A stretch of DNA of 64,000 bases from Alphaproteobacteria bacterium (lineage in GTDB: Bacteria; Pseudomonadota; Alphaproteobacteria; CACIAM-22H2). Shown here piece by piece: positions 19,957-28,751 of this stretch. The position numbers were made by a program, and so were the translations under genes. The notes beneath the pieces are model-generated. The model worked only from the letters and a program-made list of their open reading frames with translations, did not search any database and was not told the DNA's origin. Numbering within the stretch: position 1 is the stretch's first letter; each line of letters opens with the position of its first letter. The DNA lies in assembly GCA_016124335.1 (NCBI GenBank), contig WGNX01000005.1, positions 248,001-312,000 on the forward strand, read 5' to 3'.

Positions 19957-21857
19957 CCCACTTGAAATTCGGGAACCAGATCGCGTAGAGCTGCGAGCGC
20001 CGCCTCGTCGTCACCGGCCCGGGCGATACGCTCAAGCGAGTCGATCGCGGCGCGAAGCGTCGCGTAGTTCGCCGGGCGGGATTTGGCGATCTTGATCCCG
20101 GCGACTTCGGTCTGCGTGGCAAGTTCCTCGGCGTGGAACAGCTCCTCGTAGAGCTTCTCGCCCGGCCGCAAGCCCGTGAACTCGATTTTTACGTCGATGT
20201 CGGGTCGTCGGCCGGCCAGGCGGATGATCCTACGGGCCATGTCTTGAATCCGGACGGGTTCGCCCATCTCGAGCACGAGGATGCCGCCGCGGGCATCTTC
20301 CTGGGCAGTCGTGGCGAGCACGCTTGCCTGCAGGACCAATTCGACCGCTTCTCGGATCGTCATGAAATACCGCTCGATGTCGGGATGCGTCACGGTAAGA
20401 GGACCGCCGGCCGCGAGCTGACGCTGGAATAGCGGAACGACGGAACCCGACGAACCGAGCACGTTGCCGAACCGCACGGTCACGAACCGCGTGGTTCCGC
20501 CACCGGCATCAAGCGCCTGGCAAAGCATTTCCGCGACGCGCTTGCTGGCACCCAATACGTTCGTCGGGTTGACCGCCTTGTCGGTTGAAATGAGGACGAC
20601 CGCCTGAGCGCCGGCGGCCATCGCCGCATCGGCGACGTTCCGCGTGCCGACCGCGTTTGTCAGAATCCCTTCGGAGGGATTCGCCTCAAGCAGTGGCACG
20701 TGCTTGAGGGCGGCCGCGTGGAATACGATTTCCGGACGGCGATCGCCCATGATCCCGGCCAATCGGGCCGGATCGCGGACATCCGCGATGGTCGTATCGC
20801 GAGCGACGGTGGGCCAGGTTTCCGAAACCTCCCGGTCGATCGCGTAGAGCTGGAATTCCGAATTGTCGAGGAGCACAAGCGCGGCAGGCTCGCGCGCGGC
20901 GATCTGCCGGACGAGCTCGCTGCCAATGCTGCCGCCAGCCCCGGTGACGAGAACGCGGCGGCCGCGAACGAGCCTGTCCATCGATTCGCGATCGAGCACG
21001 GTCTGTGGACGCCCAAGCAGATCTTCGATCGCGATCGGGTTTACCTCGAGTGCAGCATCGCCGCCGCCGGTCGCCAAGGCGTTGATCCGCGGCAGTCGAA
21101 CGGTCGTCATGCCGCATCGCTCGGCCCGGTCCACGAGTGCAGCAAGCACCCCTCCGTCAGTGATCTGCGTCGCGACGACAAGCCTTTGCGGATGCAGGCC
21201 GCGCTGTTTGAGGCGAGCGACGATGCTCTCCAGTGCGCTCGGAGCGCCAAGAACTTCCACGCCGCCCATCCTGCGACCCTGCCGCCTTTCGGCCTCGTCG
21301 AGGATTCCCACGACGTAATAGGGGGCACGCCGCCTCCGGCGGTTTGCTTGCAGGAACAACTCCGCACCGTCGTTCGCACCGACGATCAGAACCTGGACCT
21401 GATCGTCGCGCGGCCCGCCGGTCGACAGGTCGATGCGTCCTTCTCGGACGCTTCGATAGATGAGGCGAGGGGCTACGAGCAGCGCGAAAAGGACAAACCA
21501 ATTTATGAGAAGCGTTGCGCGCGGCATGTCTGCAAGCCGCAGCCAGAAGAACATCGCCGGAAGAAATAGGAGGATGGCGAGCGTCACCGCGCGTGCAATC
21601 AGCACCATGTCGTCGATCGCAACGTAGCGCCAGACGCCGCGCGGAAGCCCGGTGAACCAGAATGCGACCACGGACACAAGCGCAAAAGTAACAGTGCCGC
21701 TGACAAGAAGGCCGCTCGCGTATCCGAATAGATCGTCGCCGATGCGCAGGTACAGTGAAATGCAAAACGAAATCGCCGCCATCGCGACGTCGTGAGCCAT
21801 CGAAAGCGTCACGCGATCGAAGCGCTGAATAATCCCGCCGATGCCGGGTTTTGCCAT
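19953..21857 (-). CDS. CapD/WbpM/FlaA1-type membrane nucleotide-sugar 4,6-dehydratase
   Basis: 634 residues from the ATG at 21857, 15 bases after the tviB-like stop. Four hydrophobic segments fill residues 20-130. A first nucleotide-binding domain carries VLIVGANDGAE. The SDR domain follows, with VTGAGGSIGSELVRQI, FHAAALKHVPLLEANP and STDKAVNPTNVLGASKR, the S-M/L-K-type active site of WbpM enzymes. These act on UDP-GlcNAc at the inner membrane to make UDP-4-keto-6-deoxy sugars for LPS or capsule. It is cotranscribed with the dehydrogenase gene. A DegT aminotransferase suited to its product lies at 24329. Confidence 0.92.
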   Translation of the reverse strand: MAKPGIGGIIQRFDRVTLSMAHDVAMAAISFCISLYLRIGDDLFGYASGLLVSGTVTFALVSVVAFWFTGLPRGVWRYVAIDDMVLIARAVTLAILLFLPAMFFWLRLADMPRATLLINWFVLFALLVAPRLIYRSVREGRIDLSTGGPRDDQVQVLIVGANDGAELFLQANRRRRRAPYYVVGILDEAERRQGRRMGGVEVLGAPSALESIVARLKQRGLHPQRLVVATQITDGGVLAALVDRAERCGMTTVRLPRINALATGGGDAALEVNPIAIEDLLGRPQTVLDRESMDRLVRGRRVLVTGAGGSIGSELVRQIAAREPAALVLLDNSEFQLYAIDREVSETWPTVARDTTIADVRDPARLAGIMGDRRPEIVFHAAALKHVPLLEANPSEGILTNAVGTRNVADAAMAAGAQAVVLISTDKAVNPTNVLGASKRVAEMLCQALDAGGGTTRFVTVRFGNVLGSSGSVVPLFQRQLAAGGPLTVTHPDIERYFMTIREAVELVLQASVLATTAQEDARGGILVLEMGEPVRIQDMARRIIRLAGRRPDIDVKIEFTGLRPGEKLYEELFHAEELATQTEVAGIKIAKSRPANYATLRAAIDSLERIARAGDDEAALAALRDLVPEFQVG

Positions 21858-21871
21858 TCGCAATCCCGCTT

Positions 21872-23152
21872 TCACAGTGTCAGATACAGAAATCCGCCTG
21901 GCATCTTGGCCTCGCGCCACAGCCCTTTGACGTCGTAGACGACCGCGCCCGGTTGTCCGATGTTCGCAAGCCCGATATCAGGCAATTTGACGAACGCCTC
22001 GTGCGCGACGGCAAGGATAATGGCGTCGTATCGCTTTCCGCTTGGCATGCTTCCGAGAACGGTTTGACCATATTCATGTTGCGATTCGGCTGGATCGACA
22101 ACCGGGTCATGAACGTCGACTCGATGTCCCAGGGATTCGATTTCCCGGATGACGTCGATGACCTTGGTGTTGCGCAGATCGGGCACATTCTCTTTGAAGG
22201 CCAGACCGAGCACGAGCACGTCGGCGGGCCCTGGCTTTCGAACAGCTATTGCGCGCGCAACCTGCGCGGCAACGTACGATGCCATACCGTCATTGATTCG
22301 GCGCCCGGCAAGGATGACTTCCGGGTGATGGCGCAGGCGAGTTGCGGCCTCGGCAAGATAGTAGGGATCGACGCTGATGCAGTGTCCGCCGACTAGCCCT
22401 GGCGTAAAGGGCAGGAAGTTCCACTTCGTACGGGCGGCCGCCAATACGTCGTGGATGGACAGACCCATCTTGTTGAAGATCATCGTGACTTCGTTGATGA
22501 ACGCGATATTGATGTCGCGCTGAGCGTTTTCGATGACCTTTGCCGCTTCGGCCGTCCGGATGTTGCGCGCGATGAAAATGTTGCCGCCGTTGAGCGAGCC
22601 GTACATCTCGCCGAGCGCCTTTGCGACAGTCTCCGTCTGCCCTGCGACAACCTTCGTGATGCGCGCAACCGTGTGGGTTTTGTCGCCGGGATTAATCCGC
22701 TCCGGGCTGTATCCGATGAAAAAGTCGCGTCCGGACTCCAGCCCCGACGCTTTCGCGATCTCGGGTCCGACGATCTCTTCGGTCACGCCGGGATAGACCG
22801 TGCTTTCGAGAACGACGATGGCGCCCTTCCGGATTGCCTTGCCCACGGTTCGGCTCGCGGCGGTGACCGCGCCGAGATCCGGTCGGTTCGCTTCGTCAAC
22901 CGGTGTCGGGACGGTGATGATGTATACATCGGCGCCGACAATCGCGGCCGGGTCGGTTGTCGCTGTCAGCTTGGCGGACTTGAGATCCGCAGCAGCGATT
23001 TCGCCGGTCCTGTCGGTGCCGGAATTCAATTCGTCGACACGACCGCGGTCAAGATCGAAGCCGGTTACCGAGTAGCGTTTGGCAAGACCGATCGCCAGCG
23101 GCAGCCCGACATAGCCGAGGCCGATGACGACGATTCGTGATATAGGATTCAT
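21872..23152 (-). CDS. Nucleotide-sugar dehydrogenase of the TviB/WbpO (UDP-HexNAc 6-dehydrogenase) type
   Basis: 426 residues. It starts with the NAD motif VVIGLGYVGLPLA and has VPTPVDEANRPDL and STVYPGVTEE. The thiohemiacetal cysteine is C258 in LVGGHCISVDPYYL. The GGHCISVDPYYL form fits TviB/WbpO/WbpA-like enzymes that oxidise UDP-GlcNAc or UDP-GalNAc to the uronic acid, rather than Ugd. It is the upstream partner of the CapD-like gene and divergent from the aldo/keto reductase. Confidence 0.9.
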   Translation of the reverse strand: MNPISRIVVIGLGYVGLPLAIGLAKRYSVTGFDLDRGRVDELNSGTDRTGEIAAADLKSAKLTATTDPAAIVGADVYIITVPTPVDEANRPDLGAVTAASRTVGKAIRKGAIVVLESTVYPGVTEEIVGPEIAKASGLESGRDFFIGYSPERINPGDKTHTVARITKVVAGQTETVAKALGEMYGSLNGGNIFIARNIRTAEAAKVIENAQRDINIAFINEVTMIFNKMGLSIHDVLAAARTKWNFLPFTPGLVGGHCISVDPYYLAEAATRLRHHPEVILAGRRINDGMASYVAAQVARAIAVRKPGPADVLVLGLAFKENVPDLRNTKVIDVIREIESLGHRVDVHDPVVDPAESQHEYGQTVLGSMPSGKRYDAIILAVAHEAFVKLPDIGLANIGQPGAVVYDVKGLWREAKMPGGFLYLTL

Positions 23153-23314
23153 ATCTTACACCGGGTCGATTGAACGCATTTCGTAGCGGCGTTGGTCGGC
23201 GCGCGCAAGTGTCGGCGATTTTAAGCAAATCGTTCTCCGGTCGTTGACTTGGCAACGCCGCCGGGAACGCACTAGTGTCGCGGCTTCACGGCCAAGCCGA
23301 GAATCGGAAGGGAT

Positions 23315-24319
23315 ATGCGAACTCGTAAATTCGGCCGTTCAGGCTTCGTGGTCTCCGAAATTGGTTTCGGAACGTGGGGCATCGGCGGTTTCATTGCCGG
23401 CGCGTCCTATGGCGCGACCGACGACGGCGTTTCGCGGGCGGCATTGCATCGCGCCTTTGAACTCGGCGTCACGTTCTTTGACACTGCCGATTCTTACGGC
23501 GACGGGCGCGCCGAAATGCTGCTCGGGGAATGCTTCGGGGCCGGGTCGGCGATCGACCCGACGGCCGTCGTGATCGCGACGAAAGCCGGCCATCCGCGCT
23601 TCGGGGGGCCACAGGATTTCGAGCCTGCCCATCTGGTGGAGTCGCTCGAGGGCTCGCTGCGTCGTCTCCGGCGCGAGCGGGTCGAACTCCTCCAGCTCCA
23701 CAATCCGACAATGGATCTCCTCCGTGCGCGGCCGGAGATACTTGGCGCACTTGAAGATCTGAAGCGGACCGGAAAGATCGCCGCTTGGGGCCTTTCAATG
23801 AAGACCCCGGACGAAGCGGCCGATGCGATCCGCGCCTTCGCGCCGGCAAGCGTGCAAGCCAACTTCAATCTCGCCGACCAGCGTGCGCTTGAAAACGGCC
23901 TGCTTGATCTCGCGAAATCGAGCGGCACGGCTCTGATTGCGCGCACGCCGCTGGCATTCGGATTCCTGTCAGGACGGCTTTCGGCCGATGTCGAGTTCCC
24001 CGAGGGCGATCATCGCCGGAACTGGTCGAAGGAGCGAATAGCCCAATGGGCGCGCGCAAGCCGGACGCTTGCCGGCGACATCGCCGAGCGCGATGGCCAA
24101 AGCCTTGCCCAGATCGCCTTGCGTTTCTGCCTCACCCACCCCGGAATCTCGACGACCATTCCCGGCATGATGAGGCCCGACGAAGTCGATGAAAATGCGG
24201 CCGCCTCCGATTTTGGCCCGCTCACGAGCGATGATTTTGCGCGAATTCGCGCACTTTATGCCGGCAGCGAATTTGCGGCGGCACCCGTCGTCACGCCCAA
24301 GTCACCGATCCGGAAGTAA
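23315..24319 (+). CDS. Aldo/keto reductase
   Basis: 334 residues of the AKR fold. The start MRTRKFGRSGFVVSEIGFGTWGIGG and the catalytic aspartate/tyrosine region FFDTADSYGDGRAE are typical. VIATKAGH supplies the lysine, and SVQANFNLADQRAL and LTHPGISTTIPGMM form the cofactor end. NADPH-linked reduction of a carbonyl is expected. The substrate is unknown; in this setting a keto-sugar or sugar aldehyde is possible. A Shine-Dalgarno-like GGGAT adjoins the ATG. Confidence 0.88.
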   Translation: MRTRKFGRSGFVVSEIGFGTWGIGGFIAGASYGATDDGVSRAALHRAFELGVTFFDTADSYGDGRAEMLLGECFGAGSAIDPTAVVIATKAGHPRFGGPQDFEPAHLVESLEGSLRRLRRERVELLQLHNPTMDLLRARPEILGALEDLKRTGKIAAWGLSMKTPDEAADAIRAFAPASVQANFNLADQRALENGLLDLAKSSGTALIARTPLAFGFLSGRLSADVEFPEGDHRRNWSKERIAQWARASRTLAGDIAERDGQSLAQIALRFCLTHPGISTTIPGMMRPDEVDENAAASDFGPLTSDDFARIRALYAGSEFAAAPVVTPKSPIRK

Positions 24320-24328
24320 TCGGGTGCC

Positions 24329-25456
24329 TTAGCGGCAGAGCGGCACCACTGCCGCTTTCACGGTGTCGATGACCTTCTGTTGGTCTTCGTCCGGCATTCC
24401 GGGCCAGAGCGGAAGCGATATTTCGCCCTCGCCCCATTCCCACGAATTGGCGAAGTCCTTCGGGCCATAGCCGTATTTTTCGCGATAGTACGTGAGCGTG
24501 GGAACTGATCGGTAATTGACGGTGACAGGCACGCCGGCGGCATTGAGTGCGGCAATCGCCGCGTCCCGCGCGGACGGCCGAACGTGGATGGGGAACAGGT
24601 GTTCGGCCGAAACGCAATTCGACTCGAGCCGCTGGAGACGGATGGGAAGATTGGCGAACGCATCGCGGTAACGATCTGCCAAGGCCGTCCGCTGCGGCAG
24701 GCGTTCGCGTATCGTCTCGATTTGCTGTGGCAGCAGGGCGGCAAGAAGGTCGGGCAAGTTCGCCTTCACGCCAAGTCGTCCCATGTCCCAGTGCCTGTAC
24801 TGTCCGGCCTTGAACCGGTCTGCGGCGACGGCGCTCATTCCATGCTGACGCGTCTGTTGCAGCTTAGCAAAGAGATCGGAGTCCCGCAGGACGACCGCGC
24901 CGCCCTCTCCGCAGGTCACGTTTTTCGTCGCGTAGAATGAAAAAATCGACATGTCCGAATGGCGGCCCGGAAGTTCGCCGTCGCGCGTACCTTCAAAACA
25001 ATGGGCGCAGTCCTCGATGATCTTGATCGACGAAGGAAGCGCCGCACGCAGCCCCTTCATGTCGCACATCAGTCCGTACATATGAACCGGAATGCAGGCC
25101 TTCGTCTTCGGCGTGACCGCGCGGGCAGCCATATCGGGCGTCATCAGAAGCGTATCGGGATCGACATCGACGAAGACGGGCTTTGCGCCGACAAGTTCGA
25201 CCATGTTGGCGGTCGCGATGAATGTCTGCGCGGGCACGATCACTTCGTCACCCGGGCCTATATCCATCGCAAGAAGGGCCGCCAGCGCGCCATTCGTCCA
25301 TGAATTCACCAGGAGCGCATGCGGCATTTCGAAGAACGAGGCCAGCATGGCCTCGACCTTTTTCCCGACCGCGCCCGACGTCAGAAACGGCGTGTCGAGG
25401 ACGTCGGCGATCGCCTTGGCATCGGCGCCGGTGAGCCCGTGACGGTAGAAATGCAT
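24329..25456 (-). CDS. DegT/DnrJ/EryC1 aminotransferase (PLP)
   Basis: 375 residues. The PLP lysine is K178 in SFYATKNVTCGEGG. DEVIVPAQTFIATANMVELVGAKPVFVD and PVHMYGLMCDM are family segments. Members usually aminate 4- or 3-keto NDP-sugars with glutamate. A partner for the CapD-like 4,6-dehydratase, giving a 4-amino sugar, is the simplest reading. It is convergent with the aldo/keto reductase, nine bases apart. Confidence 0.88.
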   Translation of the reverse strand: MHFYRHGLTGADAKAIADVLDTPFLTSGAVGKKVEAMLASFFEMPHALLVNSWTNGALAALLAMDIGPGDEVIVPAQTFIATANMVELVGAKPVFVDVDPDTLLMTPDMAARAVTPKTKACIPVHMYGLMCDMKGLRAALPSSIKIIEDCAHCFEGTRDGELPGRHSDMSIFSFYATKNVTCGEGGAVVLRDSDLFAKLQQTRQHGMSAVAADRFKAGQYRHWDMGRLGVKANLPDLLAALLPQQIETIRERLPQRTALADRYRDAFANLPIRLQRLESNCVSAEHLFPIHVRPSARDAAIAALNAAGVPVTVNYRSVPTLTYYREKYGYGPKDFANSWEWGEGEISLPLWPGMPDEDQQKVIDTVKAAVVPLCR

Positions 25457-25599
25457 GAGGCGGAAATCCCAAAGTCGTTGCGCGTTCGACCGTCTTTGTC
25501 GGTGCGGATCGGGGCGCTGTCAACTGCGGCCGTCGGTTGGCCTACCTCGCCTCCAGATGCCCCGATATGATACAGCCTTCCCCGGGAGGAGATGCCGAC

Positions 25600-25908
25600 A
25601 TGATCCACGTCGTTGCGATTATCACGGCCAAGCCGGGCATGCGGGAGAATATCCTGAAGGAGTTCCGGCTCAATATGCCCAACGTGCACGCGGAAAAAGG
25701 GTGCATCGAATATGTTCCGGTCGTCGATGCCGAGGGTATCGGGCCGTTCCAGACGAAATTTGGACCGGACACGTTTGTGGTCGTCGAGAAATGGGAAAGT
25801 GCCGAAACACTTGCGGCCCATGCCGCGGCGCCGCACATGGCGGCATATGGGGCGAAGGTCCGCGACTGGATCGGCACACGTTCGGTCCATGTCCTGCGCC
25901 CGGCCTGA
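25600..25908 (+). CDS. Antibiotic biosynthesis monooxygenase (ABM/YgiN-like) domain protein
   Basis: 102 residues from the ATG at 25600, with GGGAGGA nine bases upstream. The single ABM domain has the start MIHVVAIITAKPGMRE, the CIEYVPV strand and VVEKWESAETLAAHAAAPHMAAY. Such dimeric ferredoxin-fold proteins include cofactor-free quinol monooxygenases and many with no known activity. It sits between an aminotransferase on the other strand and the cytidylyltransferase 70 bases downstream, and may share its transcript. Confidence 0.8.
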   Translation: MIHVVAIITAKPGMRENILKEFRLNMPNVHAEKGCIEYVPVVDAEGIGPFQTKFGPDTFVVVEKWESAETLAAHAAAPHMAAYGAKVRDWIGTRSVHVLRPA

Positions 25909-25978
25909 AAGCGAACCGGACGGTGCGGGTGCATTCGCAACGCGCTAGGATCGATCCGCAGCATCGATTCGGGGAATC

Positions 25979-26776
25979 ATGATGGGCGCTGACGAAATGG
26001 AAGCGGTAATTCTCGCCGGCGGCATGGGAACGCGCCTGCGTGAGGAAACCGGAATACGTCCCAAGCCGATGATCGAGATCGGCGGAGTCCCGATCCTCAT
26101 TCACATCATGCGGCTGTATCGCCATTTCGGCGTGCGGCGATTCGTCGTCTGCCTTGGCTATAAAGGCGACGTCATCCGCGACTACTTCATCAATTATCGG
26201 CTGCACAATGCCGATCTGGAAGTGGACCTGTCGACGAATGCGGTGCGCGTCCTTGGCGACGTGGCACCGCTCGACTGGACCGTCACTCTCGTGGAAACCG
26301 GCGCGGACGCGCAGACCGGCAGCCGCATCCGCCGCGCGCTGCGCCATGTCCGCGGTCAGGCGTTTTTCGCGACTTATGGCGATGGCGTTGCCAATGTCGA
26401 CATGTCGGCATTGCTTGAAACGCACATGCGTTCGGGGCGGCTCGGCACGGTAACCGCGGTCCACCCGCCCTCGCGCTTCGGCGAGATCGATATCGACGGT
26501 GGAGAAGTGCGGACGTTCCGCGAAAAGCCACAGATTGGCGAAGGCTGGATCAACGGCGGCTTCATGGTGATCGACAAGCGCGCGATCGAGCCGATCGCGC
26601 CCGACGATCCGGCGAACAGCCTGGAGGTTGACGTGCTTCCGCGTCTTGCCCATGAAGGCCAACTCGCGGTTCATCGCCATGGCGGCTTCTGGCAGTGCAT
26701 GGACACATATCGCGACATGACGCTGCTCAACGAGATGTGGGCGGACGGAAAGGCGCCTTGGAAGATCTGGAAATGA
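25979..26776 (+). CDS. rfbF: Glucose-1-phosphate cytidylyltransferase
   Basis: 265 residues. The start EAVILAGGMGTRLREETG and RPKPMIEIGGVPILIHIM are the nucleotidyl-transferase motifs. The end HGGFWQCMDTYRDMTLLNEMW is the distinctive C-terminus of RfbF/AscA-type CDP-glucose synthases. CDP-glucose is the entry to 3,6-dideoxyhexoses. The next enzyme, CDP-glucose 4,6-dehydratase (RfbG), is absent from the window. Its TGA overlaps the next gene in an ATGA. Confidence 0.88.
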   Translation: MMGADEMEAVILAGGMGTRLREETGIRPKPMIEIGGVPILIHIMRLYRHFGVRRFVVCLGYKGDVIRDYFINYRLHNADLEVDLSTNAVRVLGDVAPLDWTVTLVETGADAQTGSRIRRALRHVRGQAFFATYGDGVANVDMSALLETHMRSGRLGTVTAVHPPSRFGEIDIDGGEVRTFREKPQIGEGWINGGFMVIDKRAIEPIAPDDPANSLEVDVLPRLAHEGQLAVHRHGGFWQCMDTYRDMTLLNEMWADGKAPWKIWK

Positions 26777-27168
26777 GCGATTCGATCATCCGGAAATACT
26801 ATGCGGCGTTCGACGCGCGCGACTGGGACGGCATGTGCGCCCTTTTGACCGACGATGTCGCGCATGATGTAAGCCAGGGAGGCCGGCAAACCGGACGTGA
26901 TGCCTTTCGCAAATTCCTCGATCACATGGATCGCTGCTATCGCGAGAAAACGCGCAATCTCGTCGTGATGGCCGCCGGAGACGGCGTGCATGCGGCTGCC
27001 GAATTCGATCTCGATGGAACCTATCTGGCAACGGATGCGCCGCACCCGCCTGCAAGCGGGCAGACCTATTCGCTGCGCGTCGGCGCTTTCTTCGAGATTC
27101 GCGACGGCCTGATCGCGCGCATTTCGAACCACTACAATGTCGCCGATTGGCTTGCTCAAGTGAAATGA
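26773..27168 (+). CDS. SnoaL/NTF2-like (ketosteroid-isomerase-related) protein
   Basis: 131 residues from the ATG at 26773. A cone-shaped NTF2-like fold is indicated by IIRKYYAAFDARDWDGMCALLTDDVAHD at the start and SLRVGAFFEIRDGLIARISNHYN at the end. Members include isomerases, hydrolases and polyketide cyclases. No substrate can be inferred. It overlaps rfbF upstream and the GNAT gene downstream by ATGA, so all three are translated together, which ties it to CDP-sugar metabolism by context only. Confidence 0.8.
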   Translation: MSDSIIRKYYAAFDARDWDGMCALLTDDVAHDVSQGGRQTGRDAFRKFLDHMDRCYREKTRNLVVMAAGDGVHAAAEFDLDGTYLATDAPHPPASGQTYSLRVGAFFEIRDGLIARISNHYNVADWLAQVK

Positions 27169-27755
27169 CGGAGGTTTCGCTCGAGACGCTTTCAGGCGCG
27201 GCAATCGCCGCCGTCGTTGAAGATCTCGCGCAGTTGCGCGTCCGCGTATTCCGCGACTGGCCCTATCTCTACGAGGGCAGTATCGAATATGAACGCAAGT
27301 ACCTTGTGAAATATGCCGGCATCGAGACCGCGACGGTTGTCGTTGCCCGCGCCGATTCGACGATCGTGGGCGCATCGACCGCATTGCCGTTGCTGCGTGC
27401 GGAAGAGGAGTTGCAGGCACCTTTCCGCCGTACCGGTCTGGACCCGGCAGAATTCTATTACTACGGCGAGTCCGTCCTTCTTCCGGAATGGCGCGGTCGC
27501 GGGACCGGCGTCGCCTTCTTCACGGCCCGCGAGACACGTGCAAGAGCACTTGGCTTTCGCTTCGGAACATTCTGTGGCGTCGTGCGGGCCGCCGATCACC
27601 CGGCGCGGCCTGCCGGGTACGTACCCCTCGACGGCTTCTGGGGGCACCGCGGCTATGCCAAGCTGCCGGGCGTGACCGCTTCCTTCAGCTGGCGCGACGT
27701 CGGCGATACCGAGGCCACATCGAAACCGATGGAATTCTGGTCGAAGCGGCTCTGA
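27165..27755 (+). CDS. GNAT family N-acetyltransferase
   Basis: 196 residues from the ATG at 27165. The acetyl-CoA pyrophosphate loop appears as LLPEWRGRGTGVAFF (residues about 106-120), preceded by a YYYGES strand. The preceding residues IVGASTALPLL form the central sheet. GNATs in sugar clusters often acylate amino sugars, but other targets cannot be excluded. It is last in the ABM-rfbF-NTF2-GNAT run. Confidence 0.8.
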   Translation: MTEVSLETLSGAAIAAVVEDLAQLRVRVFRDWPYLYEGSIEYERKYLVKYAGIETATVVVARADSTIVGASTALPLLRAEEELQAPFRRTGLDPAEFYYYGESVLLPEWRGRGTGVAFFTARETRARALGFRFGTFCGVVRAADHPARPAGYVPLDGFWGHRGYAKLPGVTASFSWRDVGDTEATSKPMEFWSKRL

Positions 27756-27815
27756 CCGGCTTCCCGCCGGAGGACGCAACCTTTATTGTTCGCCCGTCGC
27801 ATCTGCGGGGGAACC

Positions 27816-28751
27816 GTGCCGGAAATCGATATTCACATCTGCGAAGTCGGACCGCGGGACGGGCTTCAGAACACGAAGACGTTCATGCCGACCGAAGCGA
27901 AGAAGGCCTGGATTTCGGCGTTGGCCGCTTCCGGCCTTCCCGAGATCGAAGCCTGTTCTTTCGTGAACCCCAAGCTGATCGCACAATTCACCGATGCGGC
28001 AGAAGTCGCCGCGCACGCTTTGACGTTGCCGGGCGTGGAGGTTTCTGCCCTTGTGCCGAACCTCAAGGGCGCCGAACGTGCCGCAGCGGCCGGAATCCGG
28101 CGGATCATCCTGCCGATTTCGGCAAGCGAGGCACATTCGCATTCGAACGTCCGCAAATCGGTCGACGAGCAGGTCGCCGAACTCGAGCGGATCGTCGCGC
28201 TACGGGATGGCCAAGCCGGGGCTGGCCGCCTGCGTGTCGTCGCCGGCATCTCGACGGCGTTTGGCTGTACGTTGCAGGGTGCCGTTCCCGAGGCGGATGT
28301 GATCCGGCTTTGTGCCCGGACGGCCGCCACGGGCGTCAATGGCGTTTCGATTGCCGACACGGTCGGCTATGCGAATCCCGTGCAGGTCCGCCGGCTGATC
28401 TCTGCGGTACGCGCCGAAATCGGCCTGAAGCTCGCGACGGCGCATTTTCACAACACGCGGGGCCTTGGCCTCGCCAATTGCCTTGCCGCGATCGAGGCCG
28501 GGGTGATGTCGCTCGACAGCTCGATGGCCGGCCTTGGCGGTTGCCCGTACGCGCCCGGCGCTTCCGGAAACGTGATCACCGAAGATCTTGTCTTCATGCT
28601 CGAAGCGATGGGGCTCAGGACCGGCGTGAACATCGGCCGCCTTCTCGAGGCGCGCGCGATTCTTGAGGCGGCGCTGCCCGGGGCCGAGTTCTACGGCCAT
28701 CTTTCGAAGGCCGGGCTGCCGAAGGGTTTTCGACCGGCGGAGGCCGCCTGA
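27816..28751 (+). CDS. Hydroxymethylglutaryl-CoA lyase family enzyme
   Basis: 311 residues from a GTG at 27816 (a TTG ten codons upstream is the alternative). The TIM-barrel start EVGPRDGLQN holds the catalytic aspartate. HFHNTRGLGLAN gives the metal-binding His-x-His, and GLGGCPYAPGASGN contains the active-site cysteine loop. The family splits HMG-CoA into acetyl-CoA and acetoacetate, or related 3-hydroxyacyl-CoAs. Its TGA overlaps the ATG of the CoA-transferase, so the two probably work in sequence: activation, then cleavage. Confidence 0.88.
   Translation: MPEIDIHICEVGPRDGLQNTKTFMPTEAKKAWISALAASGLPEIEACSFVNPKLIAQFTDAAEVAAHALTLPGVEVSALVPNLKGAERAAAAGIRRIILPISASEAHSHSNVRKSVDEQVAELERIVALRDGQAGAGRLRVVAGISTAFGCTLQGAVPEADVIRLCARTAATGVNGVSIADTVGYANPVQVRRLISAVRAEIGLKLATAHFHNTRGLGLANCLAAIEAGVMSLDSSMAGLGGCPYAPGASGNVITEDLVFMLEAMGLRTGVNIGRLLEARAILEAALPGAEFYGHLSKAGLPKGFRPAEAA

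Noticed and set aside
23230-23290. TTGACT upstream of the aldo/keto reductase as a promoter
   Set aside because: No acceptable -10 lies 16-18 bases downstream.
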